DNA of 64,000 nt from Globisporangium splendens (Eukaryota; Oomycota; Peronosporomycetes; Pythiales; Pythiaceae), in NCBI GenBank assembly GCA_006386115.1, contig VFIW01000104.1, forward strand, positions 62,001 to 126,000, read 5' to 3'. Below are positions 11,130 to 20,860 of this stretch, piece by piece; within the stretch, counting starts at the first letter, position 1; every line of letters begins with the position of its first letter. The position numbers and the translations under genes were made by a program. The notes beneath the pieces were generated by a model. The model made no database searches and was not told where the DNA came from. It saw only the letters and a list, made by a program, of their open reading frames with translations.

Positions 11130-11504
11130 ATGTCACTTCTATCGTGGAGATACACGACTCTTTTGTTGCCAATCTGTTCGGTGTTGTGGACGTTTATACA
11201 GCTCATGTGTGGATATCGTTCAACTGATATTCGACCACTGGACGTCGACCTCGTCCTTGTCGAGCAACATCTTTTAAAAGTGTTGCTACCAAGGTTGAGT
11301 ATGAATGAACAGCTCTGTTGCGAACTTGAATTCAAGGATCCGTTGGTCGCGCCTGTTGATGGCATAGATGAGCGAAAACTATGCTGCTGTAAATGTGCAT
11401 GGGAAAGCCTGAAATATGACGTGACGCTGACACTCTATGAGCTCTTTACCCCAACAAACTCCTCACCTGACGATGTCGTGTTGCAGTTGCCTGTTGGGAG
11501 TTGA
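11130..11504 (+). CDS. Hypothetical protein at repeat edge, weak
   Basis: A 124-aa frame whose ATG lies in the last bases of the right inverted-repeat arm. The N terminus is hydrophobic (TTLLLPICSVLWTFIQLM); the rest has a Cys-rich patch (KLCCCKC). No domain is recognised. Because the start spans the repeat boundary, this is probably a fragment truncated by the duplication, or chance. Confidence 0.25.
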   Translation: MSLLSWRYTTLLLPICSVLWTFIQLMCGYRSTDIRPLDVDLVLVEQHLLKVLLPRLSMNEQLCCELEFKDPLVAPVDGIDERKLCCCKCAWESLKYDVTLTLYELFTPTNSSPDDVVLQLPVGS

Positions 11505-12064
11505 CGATCCTTCATCCATCTGACGAGGAGGAAGATTTAAGGCGCCCTCATTGATTCATTGGGACTTGCCGGCACCGGAGCGTATACGCTGACAGTGTCT
11601 GACAGGCGATGGGTTTAGCGTCAGCAAATTCCCAGAGCTGGACATCAGACGCCAAAGCTGACTGACACTGGAGCCAAACAGCTTGAATAGGTGCGGCCTT
11701 TCTCAAGCACAAGCAGTAACGCCAGCTGGTTGTGATTGGGATCCAGCCAATCACACTCTAACACGGATCATATACGCAATTAGAGCTATCATTTTGACTG
11801 TGCCTCTAGTGGTTTACGGAAATAGCTTTATTACTCCGTATTAAAAGAATCCTACCTATCCAAAGTGTGGGAACCTCGCTGACACTCGAATCAGATTTGG
11901 TGCGTGCAGAAACGGTGCACACATCATGAATGAGAGACTTTGCGCTGCGCAGGTACGGTTCGCGCAATCTCATGGCGCTCCACCGCCGGGATTTGAAAGC
12001 CTTCGAGCTGCTCGCTACTGTGTAGGAGACCAAGGAGACAACTGCCCAGCGCCATGATCCAAAA
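11505..12064. other. Intergenic upstream of the subtilisin gene
   Basis: No coding potential seen. The last part holds the promoter of the downstream S8 protease gene. Confidence 0.45.
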
Positions 12065-12075
12065 CTCATTTCTCA
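12065..12075 (+). promoter_or_regulatory. Oomycete initiator for the subtilisin gene
   Basis: CTCATTTCTCA matches the initiator core CTCATTYYNCA perfectly, 53 nt before the ATG. Confidence 0.65.
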
Positions 12076-12127
12076 ACTGGCCTCCTTCCACACACTCCCA
12101 TCCAAGTCAGCAAGTAGAGCATCAACC

Positions 12128-13591
12128 ATGGTTTTCAAGAAGTTCTCGACGGTCCTCGCCGTTGCAGTCGCCGTCGTTGCTGCATTCTCCAATGGAGTCG
12201 ACTCGGTGTCCGCGTCGTCGTTGCCTCGAGTCCATGCTGGCGTTCATCGCACGTTGAGAGCGCAAGGCACCGTGAACCTCATCGTGACGATGAAGGAAGG
12301 CACGGAGAAGACCCTCTCGACTGTCAAGGAAGCTGCGTTCAGTGACCGTGGGGAGCAAATCGCGAGCATGGTAGACGCGCTGGAGCAGTCCGCCAAGAAC
12401 TCCCAGAATGCCGTCACATCATTGCTGAGCCAGGAAGCAGCAACTTCCGAGCCACTGTTCAAGAGCACCACAAGCTTCTGGGTCAGTAACCAAGTCTTCA
12501 TCGAAGAAGCTACGTTTGAGCTCGTGGAGAAATTGTCGCAAGTCGACTCGATCTTGGAAATCCGTGAGGAAGTTGTCATCAAACTACGCAAGCCTGTGGT
12601 GAGCGATGCTATCGCGTCCAACTTCACCACGGAAGCTGCCAGCACAGCAGCCATCACTGCGCCAACGAATCCGAAGTGGGGCGTCAAGAAGATCCAAGCA
12701 TCCGATGTCTGGACCACTGGCAACCTCGGACAAGACGTCAACGTTGGTATTATCGATACGGGCGTTCGCAGCACTCATGTGGCTTTGAAGGACAGCTTTC
12801 TTGGCGACTTCGGATGGTACGATCCTGAGAAGAAGGCTGCCGCTCCGTATGATCCCGATGGACACGGTACCCACACGACTGGTACCGTTGCCGGTGGAAA
12901 TGGCGTTGGTGTCGCTCCTGGAGCGAAATGGCTGCACTGCAAGGGCTGCCGCACGGATGACTGCACTGAATCGGATCTACTCGCGTGCGCTCAGTTCATG
13001 ACGTGCCCGACCAACCCTGCGGGGACGAAGAAGGACTGCTCCAAGGCACCGCGTGTGATCAACAACAGTTGGGCGGGCGACCAGGGTGACACGTTCTTCA
13101 ACGCTGCCGTGAAAACGTGGGTGGCTGCTGGGATCATCCCAGTGTTTGCCAACGGCAACTCGGGATCGAAATGCTCCACTGCCGAGTCGCCAGGTGACGT
13201 CAGTGATGTGATCACGGTCGGTGCCACAGATAGCACCGACACCTTAGCGGACTTCAGCAGCCGTGGCCCATCCATCGGCGGTTTGCTGAAACCCGACATC
13301 TCGGCGCCAGGTGTGCGTGTGTACTCTGCGTCTTGGGTCGATGACTCCTCCTACCGCTATGAGTCGGGCACGAGCATGGCCGCTCCACACGTGACTGGCG
13401 CCATCGCGCTGCTTTTGAGTGCGAAGCCGACGCTCACGTACACTCAGGTGAAGAACCTCCTGTACACCACGGCTGATCGCTCGGGACTCGGTGCCACTGG
13501 CCAAACGTGCGGCGGAACCTCGGACTCGAAGTTCCCAAACAACCAGTACGGCAACGGACGCCTGAACATCCTCACGGCGGTCAAAAAGTAA
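12128..13591 (+). CDS. Secreted subtilisin-like (S8) serine protease
   Basis: A 487-aa preproenzyme. Residues 1-29 are a signal peptide. Residues about 40-165 are an inhibitor-like propeptide (VNLIVTMKEGTEK). The catalytic domain has Asp 210 in IIDTGV, His 246 in DGHGTHTTG, oxyanion Asn 342 in FANGNSG and Ser 416 in SGTSMAAPHV, all in the right order and spacing. A Cys-rich insert (about 272-302: HCKGCRTDDC, MTCPTN) is typical of oomycete members. The C terminus ends soon after the catalytic domain, with no added domain. It probably acts outside the cell in protein digestion. Confidence 0.92.
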   Translation: MVFKKFSTVLAVAVAVVAAFSNGVDSVSASSLPRVHAGVHRTLRAQGTVNLIVTMKEGTEKTLSTVKEAAFSDRGEQIASMVDALEQSAKNSQNAVTSLLSQEAATSEPLFKSTTSFWVSNQVFIEEATFELVEKLSQVDSILEIREEVVIKLRKPVVSDAIASNFTTEAASTAAITAPTNPKWGVKKIQASDVWTTGNLGQDVNVGIIDTGVRSTHVALKDSFLGDFGWYDPEKKAAAPYDPDGHGTHTTGTVAGGNGVGVAPGAKWLHCKGCRTDDCTESDLLACAQFMTCPTNPAGTKKDCSKAPRVINNSWAGDQGDTFFNAAVKTWVAAGIIPVFANGNSGSKCSTAESPGDVSDVITVGATDSTDTLADFSSRGPSIGGLLKPDISAPGVRVYSASWVDDSSYRYESGTSMAAPHVTGAIALLLSAKPTLTYTQVKNLLYTTADRSGLGATGQTCGGTSDSKFPNNQYGNGRLNILTAVKK

Positions 13592-14930
13592 AATTGCGTG
13601 AGCATATTCAGATTAAGCGGCACAATATATGCATGTATTTCTGGGTATGAACCTTGACCATTGGGATCGTACTGCCTGACTTGATGGTGAGGACACTATC
13701 GATAGGACTTCAACAGCTGCGCAAACGAACAAAACGCACAACGAGTTGTACACTTTTAATGTCCATTGTTGGCTCCGAGTCCGACAAAGTTGTCGATCCG
13801 GTAGCAAGTATGAACCCGCCTTCAATCGTGGAAAAGGGAGGAGTGCTGCAACAACCTGCTTTGCGTAACTGGATTAGTCACTGATACAATGGAATCGAAT
13901 GATGGTAAGCCACACAACAAGCAGCAAACATTCTTTACCATGTGTGAGTGCCGTGCACTTGTGGTCGCCCGAGAGAACTTGGGTAAATGCAACAGTGAAA
14001 TCGGATCCAGCAAGTGCGAGCGCCGCATCACCGTGATGCAGCATTTGCTGGTGATGATAGCCCCTGTATTAATCGCACATTCTTCTTTTCACACCATATG
14101 ATTGGAAGAACGCATTGAAATGAAGACAGCGCCCGTGAGCATTGATGGCGTTGCTGTCTGCTCAATAGATGGTACGAAAGTGGGTGAGTCGTGCTGTCGT
14201 ATGAGCGTCGTTTAGAACAACTAGACTCTCACTGTCCTTGGTTTTGTCAGGAATGCAGCCGATCCATTCCTAGAAATGGCGATTTCTTCGGAATAGAGCA
14301 ATGTTCTCCTGTGCGACGTGTGAGCACTTGAAAATTGTATTTCCCAAGATGAGGGGATGAGCTGTCTGCCAACGAATGCGCAAACAGATGATCCGCACAC
14401 ACTCTGCATATCTTATACAGAAAGAGGGTTCAGTATGGATAACTAGTTCATAATATGGATACAATGGGATGCCACCGACTTCAACAATGCGACGACGAGT
14501 GGCATCTCAGACAGCCTTGCTCTCTGAAATGAACGATACACGAAGCCTAGACAAAGGAGGTAGTGCTCAGCTCAATTCGGGCGTGCTGATATGCAACGCT
14601 CGCAGCAAAATCATCAAATTGAATCATCCACATTGTGCATGTTAGCCTTTATTTGGAAGAAGTTCGTGATATCGCACCCGCATTAGAAACAAATCACACG
14701 CTTTGGTTCAGCACTGAAACGTTTGACTCGTTTGATCCCCAGAATGGACAGGATTACAAACCGAGCTCAGGGAGAACGTTCGTCTACGCACTTGAGGTCT
14801 CCGCTGTCGTGCCTGCGCTCTTGCGTGAGTCTACACGACTAGCATCCTACGACGAAGAACTGTCAGCACGACGAAGAAGCCAAGAAAGCGCAAATACTTC
14901 CAAGCGCCTCCCCCTTGAGCCTCTTGGCAG
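13592..14930. other. Intergenic, no gene recognised
   Basis: Several short open frames exist, but none shows a domain, a signal peptide or a good initiator. The stretch separates the single-copy protease region from the duplicated block A. Confidence 0.5.
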
Positions 14931-14943
14931 CATTTCTCAGTTG
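14931..14943 (+). promoter_or_regulatory. Initiator for degenerate macro-like gene
   Basis: CATTTCTCAGTTG fits the CATTYYNCAWTTT core at 11 of 13 positions and lies 24-36 nt before the ATG at 14967. It is outside block A, so the mirror copy of the gene has lost it. Confidence 0.5.
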
Positions 14944-14966
14944 AGAAAGAGACCGCGGCAGCAAAC

Positions 14967-15971
14967 ATGAACCGCGCGCTGTCGAGTCCACGCGTCACCA
15001 GGCCAGCGACATTGAAACGGACAAGAAGACATCGAGACGGTAGTACGACCCACTGCCGCCAAAGGCAGAAGAAGCAACGAACACTGAGTCCGCGTCATGT
15101 CACTATACTCTGTACGGATGGAATCACGCAGTCGCTGTTGCAGTTCCTGGAAGGCGAAGCGATTGAAGCCATGGTCACGACTATCGAAGCGTCTTTGGAT
15201 TCGAGTGGCAACACGCATGGGGTGCTCTGGGACGAAGCCTTTTGGTCGCGCATCGTGCAGCTCCATTTCGGAGCTCCTGCGCCGCTGTCGTTCAGCACAG
15301 AGAGACTCCGTTCACAGTTATCGCCTGCGCGAGCCCGGGTGCTCACAGCTCGACGCTGCGAATTTAGAGCGTGCCAGGCTCTACTCCAGTTCTTCGCGTG
15401 GACGCATGAGCGGGAGTGGTTTGATCACCACACGGTAATTATCATGGGGGACGCGCACCGCATGGACCCCGATGCAGCAGCCATACACCACGAAGCGGTA
15501 TCCGATATCACGTTGCACAAGAAGGGAATACGCAGCGGTGTAAATGGCGACTGGGAATGGGGACAAGGCGTTGAGTTCGAGTCCGTATTGAACGTGCACG
15601 CGCTCGACAGAAGCTGCCCGCATGCGTATATTGTATCTGCCGGGAATACCCAAGCGCGAAGTCTCATTCATTTCATTGATCCAAGCGCCGCCATGACTGC
15701 GCCTTGGGAAGCATTGTGTCGCAGTTTTGGTGCCGCTGTGGACGCCATCGAGCGCGAAGACCTTCGCAACGTCGCCATGGTGCCGCAGTCACGCTGCTCG
15801 GGTGCGTCTCTCACAACCGCAGCTTCGACTGGCCTACGCGAGATCCAGCGGCGCCTGATGACCCGCGCGTGGAACGGCACAATCGGGATCGTTTGCTACG
15901 ACAAAGAGAGTTTCCAGGCGTTCAAAGTCCAGAAAGAGAAGATCCTCAAGCGCTTTGGTGACTATCGCTGA
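14967..15971 (+). CDS. Degenerate F-box/macro paralogue, full-length copy
   Basis: A 334-aa protein that aligns end to end with the F-box-macro protein at 18931-20106. Shared landmarks are the LWDEAFWSRIVQLHFG segment (LWDELLQTHFG in the paralogue), the macro-type strand VTIIMGDAH, the C-terminal WNGTIGIVCYDKESFQAF and the final KEKILKRF. The macro ADP-ribose loop (ISTGNMGFP in the paralogue) is replaced by QSRCSGASL and the NAAN region is unrecognisable. It has therefore probably lost ligand binding. The first 40 residues are Arg/Lys-rich and could be a nuclear signal. Its role is unknown; it may be a pseudo-reader or a dimer partner. Confidence 0.6.
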   Translation: MNRALSSPRVTRPATLKRTRRHRDGSTTHCRQRQKKQRTLSPRHVTILCTDGITQSLLQFLEGEAIEAMVTTIEASLDSSGNTHGVLWDEAFWSRIVQLHFGAPAPLSFSTERLRSQLSPARARVLTARRCEFRACQALLQFFAWTHEREWFDHHTVIIMGDAHRMDPDAAAIHHEAVSDITLHKKGIRSGVNGDWEWGQGVEFESVLNVHALDRSCPHAYIVSAGNTQARSLIHFIDPSAAMTAPWEALCRSFGAAVDAIEREDLRNVAMVPQSRCSGASLTTAASTGLREIQRRLMTRAWNGTIGIVCYDKESFQAFKVQKEKILKRFGDYR

Positions 15972-16134
15972 GAGTGTGATGCAATAGGTGGAGACTATCA
16001 AGCTTGTCAGCAGAAAACGATTCTCCTCTTTTCTTGTACGCGACTGCGTGGATGCCCACAACTTGGAAGATTCTGTGGATCTTGTTAATTGCTCAAATAG
16101 GACGTTTGCTGACATATAATGAAATTGCCACAAA

Positions 16135-17454
16135 TCAATTTGAAACTAGAGCTGGCGCAGTGGTTACGCTGAATGCTACACAGAAAGCAGACGCTGTCAC
16201 GAGTGCTGTAGCAAACGACACACGATGTATGGCCACCCATGCCACGAAATTGAGACTCAGAACAAGGAACCCGCCACACAGGACCAAGAGGATCACTTTG
16301 AGCGCGTTGTAGACGTGGAACACGCTCGCTTTGAGCAGAGTATCGCACGTAAAGTGCACCACTGGCACCATTGCTTCGCCCTTCCACCACGTCTTCGCAG
16401 TCTGGAAGTGCACCAAGAGATACGCTTTCCACGTCACAGACGCGATTTGACAAAGCAGCAGCAGGCAATGGTTGACGCTACCGTTTTCGAGGTCATAGAG
16501 CGGTTCGGGCTTCAACTCGAGAACAGCAGTGAGGAGTTTGTCTCCCAGCACACTCCAAGTTGTATTCTTGGACGATTGCGGTGCGTTAGACGACAGGAAT
16601 CGAGGTTGTAGCTTGGCATGATCGTCTCTGAAGTCTGTAGACGCTTCCACGTGGCATGGGGTTGCACGTGGACTCTGTTTGACGTCGTGCAATGCAATGA
16701 TGGTGCACAGCGAGCCTTTCAGCTGGTAGTTACCCGGGTGGTTCATGCGAACGTGGTAGGCGCCATCGGTCCTGAAAAACGGAGAGACGTGCATCGCTTT
16801 CACGAACTGGGCGTCCAGCATCGTCGGATCTGCTGAAATGCGCTCGCTCGTCTGGAGCACGTAGTAGTGCCGGTCTTGCCACGGCAAGTTGCACACGTCG
16901 AGCACAATGAACGCACAATGAGACGGGTCTGCAGCCGCCATGCAATAGAAAATCGTGATGGGCGTGAACTTGAACGCGAAGCAACTCAGGAGAGTGAGCA
17001 TCAACATCTTTCCCACTTTGTGGGCTGGATTTGGTTCGTTCTCGGTCCGGCATTCCAGGTCAATCAGCTTGAGCACAGAGACCTTGAGTGGCTCTGCAGG
17101 GTCGCCGAGGTGATCTTTGCGCTGGAACGAGAGCAGGTTCGGCCTGTCAACGGAAAAGTACCAACGGTCACGGACGAGCGCACTCGACTGCAGTTCGTCC
17201 ATATCGAGCAGCACCATGGGAAAATCGTACCGATACGAATTCATCACGCCACGGTGACGAACATGGACAACTGACCCGGACATGAAGCGGCTCTGGATAG
17301 CCTGAGGCTTTGAATCCGCACCGCTGCATTCATCCCTAGCAGCGGTAGCTTGTTCGTTGATGTCTTTGGCCGCGAATGTGACCTCGGGTATCTCGCAAAT
17401 CGATCCTTTAGAAGCGCGTCTGCGTCGGAGCCACGCAAAGCGATGGCTGTGCAT
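16135..17454 (-). CDS. DUF1365-family membrane protein (left copy)
   Basis: A 439-aa protein. Residues about 58-330 match the DUF1365 pattern: RHRGVMNSYRYDFPMVLLD near the start, FSVDRPNLLSFQRKDHLGDP, FTPITIFYC, RHYYVLQTS, KAMHVSPFFRTDGAYHVR, and a late WKAYLLVHFQTAKTWWKG segment. Bacterial DUF1365 proteins often neighbour cyclopropane-fatty-acid synthase and are linked to lipid modification; the eukaryotic role is not established. Two or three C-terminal hydrophobic helices (about 375-435) anchor it in a membrane. The start ATG follows a good initiator element at 17491-17509. It sits between macro-domain genes but shows no sequence relation to them. Confidence 0.75.
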   Translation of the reverse strand: MHSHRFAWLRRRRASKGSICEIPEVTFAAKDINEQATAARDECSGADSKPQAIQSRFMSGSVVHVRHRGVMNSYRYDFPMVLLDMDELQSSALVRDRWYFSVDRPNLLSFQRKDHLGDPAEPLKVSVLKLIDLECRTENEPNPAHKVGKMLMLTLLSCFAFKFTPITIFYCMAAADPSHCAFIVLDVCNLPWQDRHYYVLQTSERISADPTMLDAQFVKAMHVSPFFRTDGAYHVRMNHPGNYQLKGSLCTIIALHDVKQSPRATPCHVEASTDFRDDHAKLQPRFLSSNAPQSSKNTTWSVLGDKLLTAVLELKPEPLYDLENGSVNHCLLLLCQIASVTWKAYLLVHFQTAKTWWKGEAMVPVVHFTCDTLLKASVFHVYNALKVILLVLCGGFLVLSLNFVAWVAIHRVSFATALVTASAFCVAFSVTTAPALVSN

Positions 17455-17490
17455 GTTTGTACGCTTTTCTCGTTGTCGCGACTTGGACGG

Positions 17491-17509
17491 CGCGAATCTC
17501 GAAATGAGC
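17491..17509 (-). promoter_or_regulatory. Initiator for DUF1365 gene (left copy)
   Basis: Mirror of 58070-58088: GCTCATTTCGAGATTC contains a perfect GCTCATTYY core, about 37-55 nt upstream of the ATG. Confidence 0.6.
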
Positions 17510-17678
17510 AGAGCTGACAGCAGCGTGAAGCAGCCTGGACAGAGATGAGACCGTGACAGAGATGCAAAACCGATCGGGTGGATGGAATGGTATGAACACT
17601 TGGTTGGTCTAGTTCAACTCTGTGCAGGCATCGAGAGGGATGACTCAATGCGTGCCACTGTGCATGACAGGCGGGCAG

Positions 17679-17692
17679 GTCCAATAACTTAC
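17679..17692 (+). repeat. Target-site duplication, 5' copy
   Basis: GTCCAATAACTTAC, repeated exactly at 18516-18529. It frames the 823-bp LINE-related insertion. Confidence 0.85.
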
Positions 17693-18515
17693 TTGCCAAT
17701 TAGCGGCCTACCCCACAAGCGACCCTTCAGTTCATCCAACACCCAGGCAAAATCTCAAGAGCGGCCCCTTCGGGCTGGCGCCCCCTCGTGAAGATCTCAA
17801 GACAGAGAAGGCGTAGGAATGTCGCCTTAGGGCACGCCTCTCTTGTCCTGTCTGATCGTCGCGGGACGGTGCTCATGTGATCGCCGCCGACGGTAAAAGA
17901 ACGAAGCAAGACGCCAGCCAGGACAGGCCCGCGAACGAAGCGCTCACACTCTGTTCGCACCCCAGTCGCCGCGGCCATCGTGCCGTGCAGCGACCTGGCG
18001 AAAGAAACGAAGACACAGACATGCCCGCGAACGAAGAGCTCACACGTCGTTTGCACCCGGTGCACGCCGTCACCAAGACGCGCAGTCACTACTCGAAGAC
18101 CTCTCAAGCGCAGTCGTCATTAGACGTATGTCGAAAGAGACGCAATAGCCGCTTCTAAGTGGCGTTTGCTCAAGGAGCGCAATTGCTGCCTCACAGCGAC
18201 TATTCCGACGCTGTGGTCACCACGCATCGAAGAAACTTTATCTCTACCTCTCCGGAAGAGGACGTGACAAACTGGTTCGCATCTGTCAGAGATTCTGATG
18301 TGGACGGGCCATCGTCAGCGAGCGACCGGTTGATCGTCACCACTTTCTACTCCTATATGTTTTCTTGCGTTTATAGGGAAAGCGTTGAGAGCGCATTGCC
18401 TCCGCTTTTCACTACCCCTTTTTACTCCGTGACGAAACTGCTTCGACAGTGTAGCTCGGGGAATGGATATTGTAGTTCGCCTCGAGTAACATAATATACC
18501 TCACTACCAAACCAA
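17693..18515 (+). mobile_element. Short non-autonomous LINE-related element (left copy)
   Basis: An 823-bp insert between perfect 14-bp duplications. Its 5' end (TTGCCAATTAGCGGCCTACC) resembles the first bases of LINE B (TTCGCAATTTGCGGCGTACC near 31763). Its last 75 nt match the LINE A and LINE B 3' ends: GTGTAGCTCGGGGAATGG, ATATTGTAGTTC, then AATATACCTCACT. No endonuclease or reverse transcriptase is present. It was most likely moved by proteins supplied by a full LINE, as SINE-like or internally deleted LINE derivatives are. The interior has no recognised coding function. Confidence 0.75.
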
Positions 18516-18529
18516 GTCCAATAACTTAC
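18516..18529 (+). repeat. Target-site duplication, 3' copy
   Basis: The second GTCCAATAACTTAC, directly after the element tail. Confidence 0.85.
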
Positions 18530-18930
18530 CGTTCCCTCGCTGCTTGTACACGGATCTGCACTCTGCAAGGGATAAGCGCTGGCGAAATTCGGATACATTA
18601 GCCACCATATTGCGTGCTGTTGTCTGATCGCAAAGGTAAGCAGTGCAAATGAATGCATTCGGCAGAGCAGTACCTTGTGACGTGGTTCCCATTTTCTGAC
18701 GTCCAACAGTGTCGAGCGTCAGAGTCAAAACCTGATATACAGCGAGTCGCACTCTCGGTTCATCGTGAATTTCATTGAAAACTTGCCTTTTGGCTTGCAT
18801 TCCTTCTGCTTTGTCTCTCTTCCATTCCCCATGTATTATTGCAAAAGCAAAACGAAACACACGCACCATATAATAATCGCAAACGCAACATTAAGTAAAG
18901 GGATCTACACACCGCGGCAACCAGATCCAC

Positions 18931-20106
18931 TCAGCTCTCCACGACATTGAACGCATCCAGGATCCGCTGCTTCTGGCCCACAAACGCGTTGTACACGTTC
19001 GCGTCAAAGCACACGATCGCGAGGGTTCCGTCCCACGAGCACGCGCGAATGAAATTCTGCAACGCGCGGAGCCCCGTCTTCGCGGCTTCTTGAGCAGGGA
19101 AGCCCATGTTGCCCGTCGAGATCGACGTCATCGCGATGCAATCCAGCTTCTCACGCTCGGCTGCCAGCATCACGCTCTCGTACGTCCGCGCCAAGAGGGA
19201 GAAGCATCGATGGCCGCGATAAACCGGTCCACAGCAATGGATCAGTTTGTCCACGCCTGCGCCAAAGCCTGGGGTCACATGCACATAGCCTGCGTTGATG
19301 TACACGGGACACCTCTCACTAATATGGCGGTCCAGTTCGGGGCCTGCGCGTCGAAACACCACTTCTGCTGCTCCAACGTAGGGATTGTGCAGCGATCCAC
19401 CCGTAGCAAACGCGATCGCGTCGATCGGCCGTCCATGGATGCTTGAGATGGTGCCAATGTCGCCTTGAATGATGCTCACGGCTTCGCCAAAGTGTCTGCG
19501 CTCTCGACACGAGCGCACAAAGTGCATGAAATTTTCGCAAGCGAATGATGGCGTCTCGAGCGTCAGGATCGCTGGAGCTTTGGCGTCTGCTGCGTCCGTG
19601 GAGTCAGACGCTTGCTCACCAGCCGGTGCAGCCGTTGCGCTGCCATTTTGAGCAGCACGGGCGCTTTGATTACCATCTTCGTCTTCCTCTTCATCGTCCT
19701 CTTCCTCCTCCTCCTCTTCTTCATCGGACACATCTCCATCGTCACTTGCATCATCCTGATGCTGCTGCTCGTGCTGCAATGGCGCCGGAACGGGCACAAG
19801 GCCGCCAAAGTGGGTCTGTAGCAGCTCGTCCCACAGCTTCTCATCGCTCAAAATGCTGCGCCACGCGTCGCGCGAGCGCAGGAATGCGACAAAGCACACG
19901 ACGCTGCGCGCGTCCAGGAACTTCACGATCTTTTGCGTGAGCAGCTCCACAGCGAAGAGCTGCACGGCGGCGCGGTGGTCGTCTTCAGCTGTGGCCGCAG
20001 CGCTCTCCTTGGACGCTGGTGCTGCTTCTTCGCTGCACTGTCGCTTAGTAGCAGCCGCGCCTGCGTTGCTCTCATTCTCTGCTGTTCGCGCGCGCGTCGT
20101 CGCCAT
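18931..20106 (-). CDS. F-box-like / macro-domain fusion protein (left copy)
   Basis: A 391-aa protein from ATG GCG ACG (an upstream TTG-started extension is rejected). Order: a basic, Ala/Glu-rich N tail; an F-box-like unit at about 48-100 (ELLTQKIVKFLDARS...LWDELLQTHFGG); a long acidic linker at about 118-145 (DEEEEEEEEDDEEEDE); a macro domain at about 205-385. The macro domain keeps the first strand and phosphate contact (IIQGDIGTI), the RRAGPEL helix, the IHCCGP strand and the ADP-ribose loop SISTGNMGFP. The catalytic NAAN is replaced by FATG, so it probably binds ADP-ribose without hydrolysing it. F-box plus macro suggests an SCF ubiquitin-ligase adaptor for ADP-ribosylated proteins; this is inference. 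Confidence 0.8.
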   Translation of the reverse strand: MATTRARTAENESNAGAAATKRQCSEEAAPASKESAAATAEDDHRAAVQLFAVELLTQKIVKFLDARSVVCFVAFLRSRDAWRSILSDEKLWDELLQTHFGGLVPVPAPLQHEQQHQDDASDDGDVSDEEEEEEEEDDEEEDEDGNQSARAAQNGSATAAPAGEQASDSTDAADAKAPAILTLETPSFACENFMHFVRSCRERRHFGEAVSIIQGDIGTISSIHGRPIDAIAFATGGSLHNPYVGAAEVVFRRAGPELDRHISERCPVYINAGYVHVTPGFGAGVDKLIHCCGPVYRGHRCFSLLARTYESVMLAAEREKLDCIAMTSISTGNMGFPAQEAAKTGLRALQNFIRACSWDGTLAIVCFDANVYNAFVGQKQRILDAFNVVES

Positions 20107-20860
20107 CGTCGTCGTCTTCTTCCTCCGTTGGCGTGTTCTCAACTGGCGCAGTATGGGGAGTCACTTTCTTTCCATGATCGAGATGGTAGAAGTCGACGAT
20201 TGGCTATAATCGGATGATTAAAATATGATTCAGCCAATCGTAAAGCGATGAAACCAGATGCAGAGAGCTGAGACGAGTGAAGGTCACGTTCGGGTTAATG
20301 ATGGTCTGTAAGCTGCCATAATCAGCGCCTGGATGGCAATGGCGAAGTGCAAAAGTGCTCAATGGGAAACGAATAGCGCGCAGTGACAAGTGGGAGCTGG
20401 TTGCTCTCGAATATGCTTTGGCTGGCTCAGATATGTGCTGTTAATGCCACTTGCCTGGATCCGAACGGATGGCTGCAAAAGTGAAGGCTGTTTTGACTTG
20501 TACTTTGTCTTGAAAGTAAGTGCGCTTGGAGCTGGTGTATTCAAGCACTGGCGCCATTTATTGCGCAGGAACAGCGCTGCTTTTAACAGAAGCATAAGCG
20601 AATGCGGTTTATGCCGTTTAAAATCGTATAGCAGGATCCGTGCACTGTCATCTCCAGAACTTGAACAGGTTAGCAAGGAAAAATCAAATATTCACAAAAA
20701 GGTCGATGGCGTCATGGATGAATAGTTGCTTTATTTACATTGGTCATATCAAATGTTTGTCACGATGCTGGTAGTACTTGTGTATGTACACGAGTGAGCC
20801 CATCGAGATTTCTCTGTGGTAGCGTTTTGACTTGCGTAGAAAGGTGCAAAGGCTGAGAAC
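20107..20860. other. Intergenic, promoter of F-box-macro gene
   Basis: It contains the inverted CCAAT-box pair at 20196-20241 upstream of the F-box-macro start. The rest (20242-20860) includes the 3' flank of the stand-alone macro gene and shows no recognisable gene. Confidence 0.5.
20196..20241 (-). promoter_or_regulatory. Inverted pair of CCAAT boxes
   Basis: ACGATTGGCT at 20196-20205 and AGCCAATCGT at 20232-20241 are perfect reverse complements with a 26-nt AT-rich centre, 90-135 nt before the F-box-macro ATG. AGCCAATCG is a strong NF-Y type CCAAT box, so a paired-site promoter element is likely. Confidence 0.5.

Larger units (their letters stand above)
9561..11134 (-). repeat. Right arm of 1.57 kb inverted repeat
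   Basis: Mirror of 5469-7042. The arm covers the protease coding region, its promoter, about 200 nt further upstream and about 117 nt of 3' flank. Confidence 0.9.

Noticed and set aside
20107..20142. 12-codon upstream extension of the F-box-macro protein
   Set aside because: It begins with TTG; the first ATG is at 20106.
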